This document shows, one piece after another, positions 25,026 through 32,056 of a DNA stretch of 43,800 nucleotides. Every line of letters begins with the position of its first letter. Positions within the stretch are counted from its first letter, which is position 1. Below the pieces are notes generated by a model, which searched no databases, had not been told where the DNA came from, and saw only the letters and a list, made by a program, of their open reading frames with translations. The position numbers were made by a program, and so were the translations under genes. This stretch comes from an uncultured Flavobacteriaceae bacterium (GTDB lineage Bacteria; Bacteroidota; Bacteroidia; Flavobacteriales; Flavobacteriaceae): positions 1 to 43,800 of the forward strand of contig CAJQNF010000003.1 of NCBI GenBank assembly GCA_905479625.1, given 5' to 3'.

Positions 25026-25826
25026 TTATTGATTCAATTCTAACAACATTATATTTTTAAATTCAACGGGGTGACTCTCGCTCTGAAGTGAGATAAAACC
25101 CTGTTTTAGAGGCTTTCCATCAAGATTGTTTAAGGTGTTATACTCCCCTCCAATCACAGGATGCTCATATTCCATGACCTGTTTGCCGTCAATAAAATGG
25201 CGAATTATCGAATCATTTCTTACTTCAATCTCCAAATTGACCCATTGTTCACCATAATACGTATCAGAACTTGAAGCGATACAATGTTCAGTGACCAATT
25301 CATTATTTATGCTGACATGTGTGCCTGGCGTACATAAATTAGCTGTACTTCTTGATTCATTGTCTGAGACCCCACCCAATAACTGTACTTCAATGCATAC
25401 CGGAAAGTTTTGATCAAGCTCCATAGATTTCGGAGATTGACAGTGAATCATAACACCGCTGTTACGAAGAGCCCAGTTTTCACCTCCTTCTACCTGCTTG
25501 CCGAGAAACCTGTATGTCATTTTGAACCTATAATTACTATAAGGTGTTTTGTAAAAAATATGTCCAAAAGAATTGTCAAAGGTTGTATAGCTGGAATAAT
25601 CAACTCTAATGGCGCTATCTATTACTGTAAAGGTATTGTTCCAGTTTTCTCCTAATGGATGACCTTTAATTTTGACTTCCCAATCTTCGAGATCCACACC
25701 ATTAAATAGGCTGATCCACTTGTCTTTTTCAGGGTCGCTTTTTTCTGTCGTTTTTTCTGTTGTTTTACAATTCATCAGTAAAAAAGACAAAAGAATAAAA
25801 AAAATTGAATTACCAAATGTACTCAT
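25026..25826 (-). CDS. DUF1080 (3-keto-disaccharide hydrolase family) lipoprotein
   Basis: A 266-residue lipoprotein with lipobox at FLLMNC (Cys20), followed by a Lys/Glu/Thr linker. The DUF1080 domain starts at WISLFNGVDLEDWEVK and includes NYRFKMTYRFLG, NSGVMIHCQ, CIEVQLLGG and a closing ISLQSESHPVEFKNIML. Family members have a concanavalin-like beta-sandwich, and some cleave glycosides already oxidised to the 3-keto form. It is the most divergent of the three copies here: the IGLQDHxxxVWFRSIKI ending of the other two is replaced by ISLQSESHPVEFKNI. It is transcribed divergently from the AraC gene and lies upstream of SusC on the same strand. Confidence 0.88.
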   Translation of the reverse strand: MSTFGNSIFFILLSFLLMNCKTTEKTTEKSDPEKDKWISLFNGVDLEDWEVKIKGHPLGENWNNTFTVIDSAIRVDYSSYTTFDNSFGHIFYKTPYSNYRFKMTYRFLGKQVEGGENWALRNSGVMIHCQSPKSMELDQNFPVCIEVQLLGGVSDNESRSTANLCTPGTHVSINNELVTEHCIASSSDTYYGEQWVNLEIEVRNDSIIRHFIDGKQVMEYEHPVIGGEYNTLNNLDGKPLKQGFISLQSESHPVEFKNIMLLELNQ

Positions 25827-25860
25827 AACGGGGTCAAAGTGCCTATTTGAACTGCAATTT

Positions 25861-25880
25861 AATACCTTTGATAAGGTATT
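25861..25880. promoter_or_regulatory. Perfect 8-bp inverted repeat, candidate operator
   Basis: AATACCTT (25861-25868), TGAT spacer, AAGGTATT (25873-25880). It lies in the 151-bp gap between the divergent DUF1080 and AraC genes, 35 bp from one start and about 100 bp from the other, where an autoregulatory AraC site could be. Whether AraC binds here is inference. Confidence 0.4.
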
Positions 25881-25949
25881 TTAAGACAAAGTCGCAAAGT
25901 TTTACAACTTCTATTAACAATATGATAAAATGAATAATTGCTAAAACTC

Positions 25950-25980
25950 TTGTAAAATCCAAGGCAAATTAATTACTTTG
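25950..25980 (+). promoter_or_regulatory. Possible promoter of the AraC gene
   Basis: TTG at 25950-25952, a 20-bp spacer and TTACTTTG at 25973-25980 resemble the -33/-7 promoter with one mismatch. The -7 box overlaps the first possible start codon (TTG at 25978). If the promoter is real, translation more likely begins at the GTG at 26008. Confidence 0.35.
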
Positions 25981-27027
25981 TCCTCCAATAATGTTCAAAA
26001 TACTTCAGTGAAAGCCAGTATACATAATATAGAGCCCTACAGGGCAGAAGGGATCGTTTATCATGCAGATACTTGTTTACCCTTAATTGATGCCGTGTCA
26101 CGAGACAAATTGAAGTTCAAGGCACTAGCGCGATACACCTATCCGGGAGATCGCCTTACAGATGATACCTTAGGTTTAAATTCCATAGGCTATTGGAATG
26201 CCATGGAACCTCAGGATTGGGGTTTGAACTGGCATAGAAATGAAGGAATTGAGATTCATTTTCTTGAATCAGGATCTATGCCTTATTCACAAGAGAGTGC
26301 AAAGACTGACTTACTTCCCAATCACCTTACTATTACTCGTCCTTGGGAGGCCCATAAAGTGGGTGATCCTAGGATAGGAATGGGTAAATTTTATTGGGTG
26401 ATCATAGATTTGGGAGTAAGGAGACCACATCAGGAATGGGTATGGCCGGATTGGATCATGATGACTAAAAACGACCTGAGTCGTTTGACAAAAATCCTTA
26501 GGCAGGATGATCAGTGGCTATGGCAGTCAAACCCAAGAATAAGAGAATGTTTTCATAAGATTGGGATAGCGGTTGATAATGATTCAGATGGTAGTAGTGC
26601 TTCTAAGATCCGTTTACTGGTCAATGAATTGTTGATTTTATTGCTGGAACTCGTTGATTCAAAAGGAGTTGTGCTTAATGAGGCGCTAACCGATAGCTCA
26701 AGAAGTGTCAAATTGTTTCTGAGAGAATTGGATAAGAATTTATCCGAAAACTGGACGATTGAACGAATGGCTGAGTCTGCCGGGGTTGGACTTACCAGGT
26801 TCACTTATCATTGCAGGCAGTTAACCAATACCACCCCAATGCGATATCTTGCGATGAAAAGAATTGAACAAGCTAAGCAAATATTGAATAAAAATCCTGA
26901 ATTGAGTATGGCAGAAGTAGCCTATAGCTGCGGCTTTGCAACAAGTCAGTATTTTTCTACCGTATTTAAGCGGCAAGAAAAATGTACACCTCTTGAATAC
27001 AAGACTAGTCTTTCAGTGTCAATCTAA
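25978..27027 (+). CDS. AraC family transcriptional regulator
   Basis: A regulator of up to 349 residues. The N-terminal ~170 residues form a cupin-like sensor (YWNAMEPQDWGLNWHRNEGIEIHFL, LTITRPWEAHKVGDP). The C-terminal ~100 residues hold two helix-turn-helix units (WTIERMAESAGVGLTRFTYHCRQL; LSMAEVAYSCGFATSQYFSTVFKRQ), ending in TPLEYK. No in-frame ATG precedes the conserved region: the start is TTG at 25978 or GTG at 26008. It faces away from DUF1080 and SusC and toward the isomerase operon, so it is the natural local regulator. The sugar ligand is unknown. Confidence 0.92.
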   Translation: MSSNNVQNTSVKASIHNIEPYRAEGIVYHADTCLPLIDAVSRDKLKFKALARYTYPGDRLTDDTLGLNSIGYWNAMEPQDWGLNWHRNEGIEIHFLESGSMPYSQESAKTDLLPNHLTITRPWEAHKVGDPRIGMGKFYWVIIDLGVRRPHQEWVWPDWIMMTKNDLSRLTKILRQDDQWLWQSNPRIRECFHKIGIAVDNDSDGSSASKIRLLVNELLILLLELVDSKGVVLNEALTDSSRSVKLFLRELDKNLSENWTIERMAESAGVGLTRFTYHCRQLTNTTPMRYLAMKRIEQAKQILNKNPELSMAEVAYSCGFATSQYFSTVFKRQEKCTPLEYKTSLSVSI

Positions 27028-27042
27028 TTTGACTATGAAGGA

Positions 27043-27069
27043 GTCGGAGTTGAGGCCTTCAGCTCCGAC
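27043..27069 (+). terminator. Hairpin after the AraC gene
   Basis: GTCGGAG (27043-27049) pairs with CTCCGAC (27063-27069). The stem extends inward through a T-G wobble and TGA/TCA, closing a 5-nt loop. It starts 15 nt after the AraC stop and is GC-rich against an AT-rich background. No T-run follows directly, so termination efficiency is uncertain. Confidence 0.5.
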
Positions 27070-27216
27070 CCATTCGGTTCTGGTTTCCTGATTCCCTGAT
27101 AATTGAGCATATAATTGGGTTCATATTGTATAATTCCTTTCACTGAATAAAAACACACAGTTTTCCGTTTTTTATAGTTTAATTTCACTGGCAGAAATCC
27201 AATTAAATTATAAAAA

Positions 27217-28218
27217 ATGAAAAAAGCAAGTCAATTAGTCAAATTGTCAACTATTGTGATAGCAATTTTGATCCTAACAGTTTTTAGTTGTGGCGAAAAA
27301 CAAAAGGAAGCTGCAGAAACAATAGAAAAGGATGAACTTGTTGAAGTAACAACACCATTTTTTAAGTTATCTCTGGCGCAATGGTCATTGAATAAAGCCG
27401 TGAGAGAAGGAGGACAAAGTCCATTGGATTTTGCACAAAAAGCAAGTGAATTAGGATTTGAAGGTGTTGAATATGTAAGTCAGTTGTACAGGAATGAACT
27501 AGAAAAGGATGCTGATCCAAAAATAGCCATGGAAACACTTTTAAAAACGTTAAAAGAAAAAAGTGAGACTTATAAAGTAGAGAATTTACTCATTATGGTT
27601 GATGGAGAAGGATATTTGGCTACATTGGATGATAATGAAAGAGCACAAACTATTGAGAATCATAAAAAATGGATTGACGCCGCCAAATTTTTGGGTTGTC
27701 ACTCTATTCGTGTAAATGCCCATGGGGAAGGAACTTATGAAGAGGTTGCTGAGGCTGCTGTAAAAGGCTTGACAGCACTTTCTTCTTATGCGGCTACCCA
27801 AGGAATTAATGTACTTGTGGAAAATCATGGAGGCTATACTTCCAACGGACAATGGCTTGCAGAGGTTATGGCCAAGGTGAACATGCCAAACTGTGGCACC
27901 TTGCCTGATTTTGGTAATTTCTGTATCACCGAAGGCTATGGCTCGATCAATAGTGAAGAATGTGACAATGCATATGATATATATAAAGGTGTCAGTGAAT
28001 TGATGCCTTATGCCAAAGCGGTAAGCGCAAAAACTTATGATTTTGATGAAAATGGGGATCAGCCGAAGATCGACTATGTCAAAATGATGCAAATTGTAAA
28101 GGATGCTGGTTATACTGGTTTTGTGGGGGTAGAATATGAAGGAGATAATTTGTCTGAAATTGATGGTATCAATGCGACTAAGGAATTATTGTTAAAGGCA
28201 GCGAGTCAGGTACAATAG
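27217..28218 (+). CDS. Lipoprotein sugar isomerase/epimerase-like TIM barrel
   Basis: A 333-residue lipoprotein: the signal ends at LILTVFSC (Cys25), then a Glu/Lys-rich linker. The rest is a xylose-isomerase-like TIM barrel (AP_endonuc_2 family): FFKLSLAQWSLNKAV, LGFEGVEYVSQLY, GCHSIRVNAHGEG, INVLVENHGGY, CGTLPDFGNFC, AVSAKTYDFDENG and GFVGVEYEGD. Glu in VENHGG and Asp in LPDFGN are in positions that bind divalent metal in the family. Export of such a barrel means it acts on free sugars or keto-sugars in the periplasm. It heads a compact operon with the next two genes (gaps of 21 and 24 nt). Confidence 0.88.
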   Translation: MKKASQLVKLSTIVIAILILTVFSCGEKQKEAAETIEKDELVEVTTPFFKLSLAQWSLNKAVREGGQSPLDFAQKASELGFEGVEYVSQLYRNELEKDADPKIAMETLLKTLKEKSETYKVENLLIMVDGEGYLATLDDNERAQTIENHKKWIDAAKFLGCHSIRVNAHGEGTYEEVAEAAVKGLTALSSYAATQGINVLVENHGGYTSNGQWLAEVMAKVNMPNCGTLPDFGNFCITEGYGSINSEECDNAYDIYKGVSELMPYAKAVSAKTYDFDENGDQPKIDYVKMMQIVKDAGYTGFVGVEYEGDNLSEIDGINATKELLLKAASQVQ

Positions 28219-28239
28219 TGCTACAATTTTTTAAGTAAT

Positions 28240-29376
28240 ATGAGCTCAAAGATCAGGTTAGGAATTTTAGGAGGAGGAGGTGATTCTCTTATAGGAGTAT
28301 TGCATCGCGTAGCGGCCAGCATGTTTGATCAATATCAGATTGTCGGTGGTGTTTTTAATCCTGTTTGGGACGAGAATGTCAGTTTTGCTGAAAAGATAGG
28401 ACTCCCAACTCATAGGGTCTATAAAGATTTTGAAACGTTGATCAGGGAAGAGGTGAGATTGCCTGAAAATGAAAGGATGCAGGTAATTTCTATACTGACA
28501 CCTAACTTTCTCCATTATCCAATGGCCAAAAAATTACTGGAGAATGGATTTCATGTGATCTGCGAAAAACCATTAACCACAACCTACGAGGAGGCACTGG
28601 ATCTCAAGAAAACGCAGGAGCTTTCAAATAATGTTTTTGCTGTTACTTATACCTATACAGGCTATCCAATGGTGAGGCAAATGAGGAAAATGGTCGAAGA
28701 AGGGGTTCTGGGAAAAATTCAGAAAATAGATGTTCAGTACTACCAGGGATGGATCAATCCTGTAATTCACGATCCTGCAAAAAGAGCCGAAACTTGGCGT
28801 TTGCAACCAGAGAAATCCGGTATTAGCTGTTGTATTGGAGACATAGGAACTCACGCCTATGATATGATTGAATTTGTTTCTGGTTTGCAGGTAAATAAAG
28901 TATTGTCAGACTTGAATTATTTGTATGAAGACAATAAAATGGATATTGATGGGACTGTCCTGATCAGATGTGCCGAAGGCGTGAAGGGTGTTATCAGGGC
29001 AAGTCAGATCGCTACAGGCGAGGAGAATAGTTTTGTCGTAAAAATCTACGGAGAGAAGGCCGGGATCAAATGGGAACAGGAGAACCCTAACTATGTTTAC
29101 CTCATGGAAGACGGACAAGCTTTGAAAGTACTGAAGCCCGGTCATTTGTACAATAGTGATTTGTCATTAGACGGAACCAAATTACCTCCGGGACATCCTG
29201 AAGGAATATTTGATGCCATGGGTAACATATATAAAGGTGTGGCCAGAGCTATTAAGGGAGAGCCATATGATTCAGGAGAGTTCCCAACGATTATGGATGG
29301 CCTTAGAGGCATGAATTTTATAGAACAAACAGTTGCCTCAAATGCTGAAGGTAATGTGTGGAAAGATCTTGACTGA
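28240..29376 (+). CDS. Gfo/Idh/MocA family oxidoreductase, no export signal
   Basis: A 378-residue NAD(P)-dependent oxidoreductase lacking a signal peptide, so probably cytoplasmic. The Rossmann part begins LGILGGGGDSLIGVLHR. The second strand ends GGVFN, lacking the usual acidic residue that favours NAD. The family EKP motif is at FHVICEKPLTTT, and the catalytic segment is CCIGDIGTHAYDMIEF. Family members oxidise or reduce sugar hydroxyls, often at C3. It sits between the isomerase (21 nt upstream) and a DUF1080 gene (24 nt downstream), so these three are one operon. A role in making or reducing a 3-keto sugar is inferred from that context. Confidence 0.92.
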   Translation: MSSKIRLGILGGGGDSLIGVLHRVAASMFDQYQIVGGVFNPVWDENVSFAEKIGLPTHRVYKDFETLIREEVRLPENERMQVISILTPNFLHYPMAKKLLENGFHVICEKPLTTTYEEALDLKKTQELSNNVFAVTYTYTGYPMVRQMRKMVEEGVLGKIQKIDVQYYQGWINPVIHDPAKRAETWRLQPEKSGISCCIGDIGTHAYDMIEFVSGLQVNKVLSDLNYLYEDNKMDIDGTVLIRCAEGVKGVIRASQIATGEENSFVVKIYGEKAGIKWEQENPNYVYLMEDGQALKVLKPGHLYNSDLSLDGTKLPPGHPEGIFDAMGNIYKGVARAIKGEPYDSGEFPTIMDGLRGMNFIEQTVASNAEGNVWKDLD

Positions 29377-29400
29377 TCTTTCATAAATAGAGAAAATATC

Positions 29401-30132
29401 ATGAAAAAATACTTGATTCCTTTGTTTGCAACTTTCCTGATTTGGGGATGTAAAAAAGAAATAAAAACGGATGATAATACCAAGGAAATAGTTGTAGCCA
29501 ATGATGATGGCTGGATCAACCTTTTTGACGGAAAGAGTTTTGATGGCTGGCATACTTATTTACAAGATACTATATCGAGTCAATGGCAAATTGAAGACGG
29601 TGTTATGTTCTACAAACCTGATCCTGACAAGAATCAGGGAGTGAATAATCTGATTACCGACAAAACCTATGAGAATTATGAATTATCATTAGACTGGAAA
29701 ATCTCAATTGATGGAAATAGTGGTGTTTTTTATGGAGTGCTCGAAGATGAAAAATTTGTAGTTCCTTATATGACTGCACCTGAAGTGCAAATAAGAGATT
29801 ATACCAACATCCCTGATTTTACAGATAAGCAACAAATGTCAGGAGCCATTTTTGGTATCGTTGGTATTGAAGAGGATATCGCAAAAAAAGCAGGTGAATG
29901 GAATCATTTTTTGATCAGAATTGACCACGACAATAATGAAGGAAGTGTCACCTTAAATGATAAGGAAGTTGCTAAATTCCCGGTTAATGGAGAAGCATGG
30001 AAAGCCCTGGTTGAAAATTCAAAATTCAAGGATTGGGAAGGTTTTGGAATTACACAAAAGGGTCATATTGGATTGCAGGATCATGCCTATGGGGTTTGGT
30101 TTAGAAGTATAAAAATCAGAGAGTTGAGGTAG
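29401..30132 (+). CDS. DUF1080 (3-keto-disaccharide hydrolase family) lipoprotein
   Basis: A 243-residue lipoprotein (MKKYLIPLFATFLIWGCKKE, Cys17). DUF1080 landmarks are GWINLFDGKSFDGWHTY, YELSLDWKISIDGNSGVFYG, APEVQIRD, AGEWNHFLIRI and the closing HIGLQDHAYGVWFRSIKIREL. It closely parallels the copy at 32057, including a 25-nt identical stretch near the 3' end (30094-30118). It is the last gene of the isomerase-oxidoreductase operon. Predicted role: hydrolysis of a 3-keto-glycoside at the envelope. Confidence 0.92.
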   Translation: MKKYLIPLFATFLIWGCKKEIKTDDNTKEIVVANDDGWINLFDGKSFDGWHTYLQDTISSQWQIEDGVMFYKPDPDKNQGVNNLITDKTYENYELSLDWKISIDGNSGVFYGVLEDEKFVVPYMTAPEVQIRDYTNIPDFTDKQQMSGAIFGIVGIEEDIAKKAGEWNHFLIRIDHDNNEGSVTLNDKEVAKFPVNGEAWKALVENSKFKDWEGFGITQKGHIGLQDHAYGVWFRSIKIRELR

Positions 30133-30420
30133 TTCAGAGTTGAAGGTAAAGGATATTGTCAAATTGACTTAAATTATTCAAGTTTAGGCTAATTTTATAG
30201 GCAGAATTAAAAGAATTTTAAGGATTAGTTAGTATATTTACTTTTTATGAATGAATTCCCCCAATGTACGGTAACATATATGCTAAATAAATAGATAATA
30301 GTTTAGCTTTTCATTTGGCTGTGAAAATAATGTCAATTAAAATGATAAAAAAGAGTTTAAGATTTTAAATTAAGTATATAAATCACCGATTTTTTCTAAT
30401 TAATTAATTTATGTAATATT
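30133..30420. other. Gene-free region between two sugar-oxidation modules
   Basis: 288 bp of AT-rich DNA with no credible gene. It contains GTCAAATTGAC (30158-30168, an odd palindrome), an imperfect repeat around 30167-30183, and a TATATTTA near-match to the -7 box at 30233-30240. It probably carries the promoter of the Tat-type oxidoreductase gene, but I cannot place it firmly. Confidence 0.4.
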
Positions 30421-31932
30421 ATGAGTAAGAATAAAAAAAAGAATGCAATTTCCCGGAGGAATTTTGTAAACAAGACTTTGGTGGCAAGTGCCGGTTTTAC
30501 CATTGTACCTTCTTTTGCAGTTAGTGGTCTGGGCCATGTTGCACCAAGTGATAAATTAAATATTATCGGCGTTGGAGTTGGTGGAATGGGTCTAAGAAAC
30601 TTGAAAAATTTAAAGTCTCAAAACATTGTAGGTTTATGTGATGTAGACTGGAAATATGCCAAGGGAGCTTTTGATGAATTTCCAAAAGCAAAACAGTATT
30701 GGGACTGGCGTAAAATGTATGAGGAAATGGAAAATGAATTTGATGCAGTAGTTATTGCAACTGCCGATCATACACATGCTATCACTGCGGCACATGCCAT
30801 GACTATGGGGAAACATGTATACCTTCAAAAGCCGCTTACTCATTCTGTATATGAATCAAGATTATTGACAAACTTAGCGGCACATCACAAAGTAGCGACC
30901 CAAATGGGTAATCAAGGTGCTTCGGGAGCAGGTGTTGCCGAAACTTGTGAAATACTTTGGAGCGGAGCTCTAGGAGATGTGGTTAAAGTGGAATCTTTTA
31001 CAGATCGTCCAATATGGCCTCAAGGATTGAATATGCCAGAAGCTGTTGATCCTATTCCAGACACATTAAATTGGGAACTGTTTACAGGTCCTGCTAAAAT
31101 GCGTCCATTTAACGAAGTATATCATCCATGGAACTGGAGAGGATGGTGGGATTATGGCACAGGAGCTTTAGGAGATATGGCTTGTCATATTCTTCACCCG
31201 GTATATGAAGGTTTAAAATTAGGGTATCCAACAAAGGCACAGGCAAGTTCATCATTATTATTAAATGATTCAGCTCCTGTTGCACAATCTGCTAAGCTGA
31301 CATTCCCTGAAAGAGGAAAAGTTGGAAGTATAAATTTACCGGAAGTTGATGTTCATTGGTATGATGGTGGTATAAAACCTGAATTACCGGATAATTGGCC
31401 AGCAGGTAAGAACCCAAATAAAAACGGGGGAGGAACTTTCTTCTACGGAACTAAAGATATTCTTCACACGGGTTGTTATGGACTTGAACCAGAATTGTTG
31501 TCAGGTAAGAAGATCACAGCACCTAAAACTGAAAGAAGGGTTGAAGAAGAAATGGGATTGACCTGGGGTGGTGGAGCTCATGAGATGGATTGGGTTAGAG
31601 CCTGTAAAGAGAGTCCAGAAAACAGAACACCATGTACTTCTGATTTTGCAGAAGCAGGTCCATTTAATGAGATGGTCGTAATGGGTGTATTGGCTGTTCG
31701 TCTTCAAGATCTTAATAAGACGCTTGATTGGGATGGTGAAAACATGAAATTTACAAATATTGGAGCCACTGAAGAAATCAGGAATATTGTTAAAGATGGG
31801 TTTGAAATTCATGATGGTCACCCAACTTTCAACAAAGATTATACTGATCCAATGAATGCATTGGCTTACTCTGAAGAGCTTGTTAAGCATACATATAGGG
31901 ATGGTTGGGAATTACCACCAATGCCTAAATAG
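30421..31932 (+). CDS. Tat-exported Gfo/Idh/MocA family oxidoreductase
   Basis: A 503-residue oxidoreductase with an N-terminal twin-arginine signal (SRRNFVNKTLVASAGFTIVP), so it is folded with cofactor before export to the periplasm. The Rossmann motif is LNIIGVGVGGMGLRNL, with an acidic residue after the second strand (VGLCDVDW) that favours NAD. The EKP-equivalent is VYLQKPLTHS, and the catalytic region is GTGALGDMACHILHP. Length exceeds the cytoplasmic family norm because of insertions in the C-terminal domain, typical of the exported Bacteroidota/Planctomycetota subfamily. A long-armed hairpin (31950-32007) separates it from the DUF1080 gene at 32057, its likely partner. Confidence 0.93.
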   Translation: MSKNKKKNAISRRNFVNKTLVASAGFTIVPSFAVSGLGHVAPSDKLNIIGVGVGGMGLRNLKNLKSQNIVGLCDVDWKYAKGAFDEFPKAKQYWDWRKMYEEMENEFDAVVIATADHTHAITAAHAMTMGKHVYLQKPLTHSVYESRLLTNLAAHHKVATQMGNQGASGAGVAETCEILWSGALGDVVKVESFTDRPIWPQGLNMPEAVDPIPDTLNWELFTGPAKMRPFNEVYHPWNWRGWWDYGTGALGDMACHILHPVYEGLKLGYPTKAQASSSLLLNDSAPVAQSAKLTFPERGKVGSINLPEVDVHWYDGGIKPELPDNWPAGKNPNKNGGGTFFYGTKDILHTGCYGLEPELLSGKKITAPKTERRVEEEMGLTWGGGAHEMDWVRACKESPENRTPCTSDFAEAGPFNEMVVMGVLAVRLQDLNKTLDWDGENMKFTNIGATEEIRNIVKDGFEIHDGHPTFNKDYTDPMNALAYSEELVKHTYRDGWELPPMPK

Positions 31933-31949
31933 TGAATACTTTACTGTAT

Positions 31950-32007
31950 AAAATACTGAACTTTTACTTTGAAGAATAATCCTCAAGACACTAAGGTTCA
32001 GTATTTT
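31950..32007 (+). repeat. 12-bp inverted repeat between oxidoreductase and DUF1080 genes
   Basis: AAAATACTGAAC (31950-31961) and GTTCAGTATTTT (31996-32007) are perfectly complementary across 34 nt, with a few further pairs inside. No T-run follows, so this looks like an intercistronic mRNA structure (stability or attenuation) rather than a classical terminator. Confidence 0.5.
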
Positions 32008-32056
32008 ACAATAATATGATCAATAATTTATTTAGTACTAATAAAATTTAATTAAA

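Noticed and set aside
27035-27091. 18-codon frame over the hairpin after AraC
   Set aside because: The sequence is better explained by the hairpin at 27043-27069.
27586-28092. 168-codon open frame on the minus strand inside the isomerase gene
   Set aside because: It lies wholly opposite a well-conserved TIM-barrel gene, its translation is rich in Phe, Ile, Cys and His with no recognisable domain, and it has no promoter or neighbour logic.
29142-29519. 125-codon minus-strand frame across the oxidoreductase/DUF1080 junction
   Set aside because: It spans two real genes in opposite orientation and would cut through both; no protein family is recognisable.
30247-30294. 15-codon frame in the gap before the Tat-type oxidoreductase
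   Set aside because: Too short, mixed composition, no hydrophobic or regulatory peptide character.
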